The notes under the pieces were generated by a model that had not been told where the DNA came from, searched no databases, and was given only the letters and a program-made list of their open reading frames with translations. DNA of 64,000 nucleotides from DASSUW01 sp963803335 (GTDB lineage: Bacteria; Actinomycetota; Thermoleophilia; Solirubrobacterales; Solirubrobacteraceae), in contig CAWDME010000008.1 in the NCBI GenBank assembly GCA_963803335.1, positions 124,001 to 188,000 on the forward strand, given 5' to 3'. A program made the position numbers and the translations under genes. Shown here one piece after another: positions 62,193 through 64,000 of this stretch. Position 1 is the stretch's first letter, and the number at the start of each line of letters is the position of its first letter.

Positions 62193-62250
62193 TACGGGTA
62201 GCCGTACAAAACGGGCACAAACCGGCAGTTCCGTGCTATAAGCCGCACGG
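62192..62250 (+). promoter_or_regulatory. DeoR-gene promoter and operator
   Basis: Dyad 1: GTACGG-N4-CCGTAC (62192-62207). Dyad 2: CCGTGC-N8-GCACGG (62231-62250), flanking the -10 TATAAG (62237-62242), 8 bp before ATG 62251. The regulator probably controls its own gene and the MFS gene. Confidence 0.5.
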
Positions 62251-63000
62251 ATGCTGACCGCCGAACGCCGCAACGAGATCCTCGTCCGGCTCAACCGCGA
62301 CGGAAAGGTCGTCGCGTCCGAGCTCGTCGACGAGCTCGGCGTGTCCGAGGACACGGTGCGCCGCGATCTGCGCGAGCTCGCCGCCGACGGGCTGGTGCAG
62401 CGCGTGCACGGCGGGGCGCTGCCGCCGACGACTCCGACGCCGAGCTTCGCCCAGCGCCTGCAGGTGTCACGCGAGGCCAAGGGCCATCTCGCGGAAGCGG
62501 CGTTGCCCCTGCTCGAAGGCGCGCGGGTGATCGTGCTCGACGGTGGGACGACGTCGCTCGAGCTGGCACGCCGGTTGCCGCCGCAGCGCGACTGCACGGT
62601 GCTCACCAACTCACCGCCGGTCGCGGCCGCGCTCGCCGAGCACCCGTCGGCCGAGGTGGTCCTGATCGGCGGCCGCCTGCTGAAGGAGCCGCAGGTCGCG
62701 GTCGGCGCCGAGGCGATCTCCGCGCTCCGCCACGTGCGCGCCGACGCCTGCGTGCTCGGCGTCTGCAGCCTGCACCCGGAGCTCGGAGTGACGACGCTCG
62801 ACCACGACGAGGCGTACGTCAAGCGCGCGATGGTCGAGGCGTCGGCGGAGGTGATCGCGCTCGCGACGGCGGACAAGCTGCAGACCGCGGCGCCGTGGCT
62901 GGTGGCCCCGCTCTCGGACCTCAGCCATCTGGTCACCGACGCCGGCGAAGAGCTGACCGCCGCCTACGCCGCGGCGGGTGTGAGCGTGATCCGGGCATGA
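62251..63000 (+). CDS. DeoR-family transcriptional regulator
   Basis: 249 aa. N-terminal HTH_DeoR: RRNEILVRLNRDGKVVASE and VSEDTVRRDLRELAADGLVQRVHGG-type recognition helix (SEDTVRRDLRELAADG). C-terminal DeoR sensor domain (GARVIVLDGGTTSLELARR and CTVLTNSPPVAAAL), which binds phosphosugars. It is translationally coupled to the MFS gene by ATGA, so it should control a sugar or sugar-like compound transporter. Confidence 0.9.
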   Translation: MLTAERRNEILVRLNRDGKVVASELVDELGVSEDTVRRDLRELAADGLVQRVHGGALPPTTPTPSFAQRLQVSREAKGHLAEAALPLLEGARVIVLDGGTTSLELARRLPPQRDCTVLTNSPPVAAALAEHPSAEVVLIGGRLLKEPQVAVGAEAISALRHVRADACVLGVCSLHPELGVTTLDHDEAYVKRAMVEASAEVIALATADKLQTAAPWLVAPLSDLSHLVTDAGEELTAAYAAAGVSVIRA

Positions 63001-64000
63001 CGCCGCGCGCGGCCACCTTCCTCGTCTTCTTCCTGAACGGCGCCATGATCGGCACCTGGGTCGGGCAGATCCCGTTCGTCCAGGAGCGGCTCGACATCAG
63101 CAAGGGCACGATCGGCCTCGCTCTGCTGTGCATGGCGACGGGGGCGATGATCGCGATGCCGTTGACCGGCCAGGTGCTCGACCGGCGGTCGAGCGCGGCG
63201 GTGACGCGCGTCGCCGCGCTCGTCTACCTGCCGCTGATGGCACTGCCGGTGTTCGCGCCGTCGCCGGTGCTGCTCGGCGCCGCGCTCGTGCTGTTCGGTG
63301 CCGCCAACGGGGCCATGGACGTGTCGATGAACGCGCACGGCGTCGCCGTCGAGCGCACCCTGGACCGGCCGATCATGTCCTCGCTGCACGCGGGCTGGAG
63401 CTTCGGCGGCCTCGCCGGCTCGGGCGGCGTCGCGCTGGCCGTGGCGCTCGGCCTGGAGCCGCGGATCGAGGCCGTCATCGCCAGCGCGCTGCTGTGGCTC
63501 GCGGCGATCGCCATCACCGCGCGGCTGGGCTCGGCGTCCGCGCACTCGGAGCACGGCTCGAGCGGCTTCGCCCTCCCGTCGCGCGGCGTGCTGCTGATCG
63601 GCGCCCTGTGCTTCCTCGTGATGGTGACCGAGGGCGCGATGGGCGACTGGAGCGGCATCTACCTCAAGCACGATCTCGGGGCCGGGGCGTCGGCGGCGGC
63701 GACCGGGTTCGCCGGCTTCTCGCTCGGGATGGCGCTTGCGCGGCTGGCGGGAGACGGGATCGCGCGCCGGTGGGGCTCGGGCCGGCTGCTGTCGGCCGGG
63801 ATGGGGCTCGTGACGCTGGCGCTCGGAGCGACACTGCTGATCGCCGACCCGGCGGTCGCCGTTGTGGGGTTCGCGCTGATCGGGATCGGCATCGCCAACG
63901 CCGTGCCGCTGCTGTTCAGCGCGGCCGGACGGGTGCCGCCGAGCGGGCCGTCGCTGGCGGCGGTGTTCACCGTCGGCTACACGGGCTTCATCGTCGGCCC
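62997..64000 (+). CDS. MFS transporter (cut by window edge)
   Basis: At least 334 residues, no stop before the window end. It has about ten helices seen so far; GQVLDRRSSAAVTRVAA is the loop 2-3 region and MDVSMNAHGVAVE the conserved helix 4-5 part of the FucP/YbjJ-like subfamily (inner membrane MFS). Coupled to deoR by ATGA; exports or imports an unknown sugar-like substrate. Confidence 0.88.
   Translation, partial: MTPRAATFLVFFLNGAMIGTWVGQIPFVQERLDISKGTIGLALLCMATGAMIAMPLTGQVLDRRSSAAVTRVAALVYLPLMALPVFAPSPVLLGAALVLFGAANGAMDVSMNAHGVAVERTLDRPIMSSLHAGWSFGGLAGSGGVALAVALGLEPRIEAVIASALLWLAAIAITARLGSASAHSEHGSSGFALPSRGVLLIGALCFLVMVTEGAMGDWSGIYLKHDLGAGASAAATGFAGFSLGMALARLAGDGIARRWGSGRLLSAGMGLVTLALGATLLIADPAVAVVGFALIGIGIANAVPLLFSAAGRVPPSGPSLAAVFTVGYTGFIVG

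Overview
The window is very GC-rich, densely packed bacterial chromosome with many GTG starts, very short intergenic gaps and frequent 4-bp ATGA/GTGA gene overlaps. Gene content suggests an actinobacterium, most likely of the Thermoleophilia/Solirubrobacterales type: PAC2 family, DUF2342 metalloprotease, Nei2 with Lhr, CGNR regulator, actinobacterial CitA-like citrate synthase, MoxR/DUF58/DUF4129/DUF4350 cluster and 7Fe-type ferredoxin. The lineage is inferred from gene families only. No rRNA, tRNA, CRISPR array or prophage was seen.

Layout. 1-10 kb: housekeeping genes (partial epimerase, OB/HD nuclease-like protein, PAC2, MMPL exporter, SDR, a single-chain UvrD/RecB-type helicase-nuclease, inositol-phosphatase family, zinc metalloprotease). 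10-16 kb: a very basic Thr/Ser/Arg-rich protein, a secreted protein, Mrp Fe-S carrier plus cupin, a PadR/DUF1048/ABC drug-efflux operon, ferredoxin. 16-25.7 kb: amidase, CGNR regulator overlapping citrate synthase, a MarR/cupin operon divergent from an ABC-2 exporter, and small genes including a frame-disturbed aminoglycoside-phosphotransferase-like gene. 25.8-30 kb: groES-groEL under two CIRCE operators, a membrane protein and a decayed IS110-family element. 30-40.7 kb: a nearly continuous minus-strand run of phosphate, RNA and DNA maintenance and signalling genes (ASCH, NUDIX, Crp/Fnr, DUF4349 with its sigma factor, GDPD, Nei2, Lhr), interrupted only by a decayed plus-strand sensor/EAL gene. 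41-45.7 kb: a five-gene translationally coupled copper operon ending in a sulfite-oxidase-type gene. 45.7-51 kb: SnoaL, VOC, EAL-HDOD, MFS, family-5 UDG, TetR, lipoprotein. 51-58 kb: RDD and SpoIIM-like membrane proteins next to the DUF58/MoxR/DUF4350/DUF4129 cluster. 58-64 kb: rmlB-rmlD, PucR regulator, fatty acid desaturase, tandem palindromic repeats, DeoR regulator and an MFS transporter cut by the window edge.

Genes work together in clear units: PadR controls its own efflux pump, MarR probably controls both its own operon and the divergent ABC exporter, HrcA (not in the window) should control groESL, a CsoR-type repressor (not in the window) should control the copper operon, and the sigma factor is probably held by the membrane protein encoded directly after it.

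The most striking feature is how regulation is compressed. About 20 genes have a TAnnnT-like -10 hexamer only 6-9 bp before the start codon, implying leaderless mRNAs. Four divergent gene pairs with start codons only 19-21 bp apart appear to use one symmetric -10 for both directions. Four convergent pairs share one 4-bp palindrome (CTAG or TTAA) as both stop codons. These are direct sequence observations; the transcription start sites themselves are inference.
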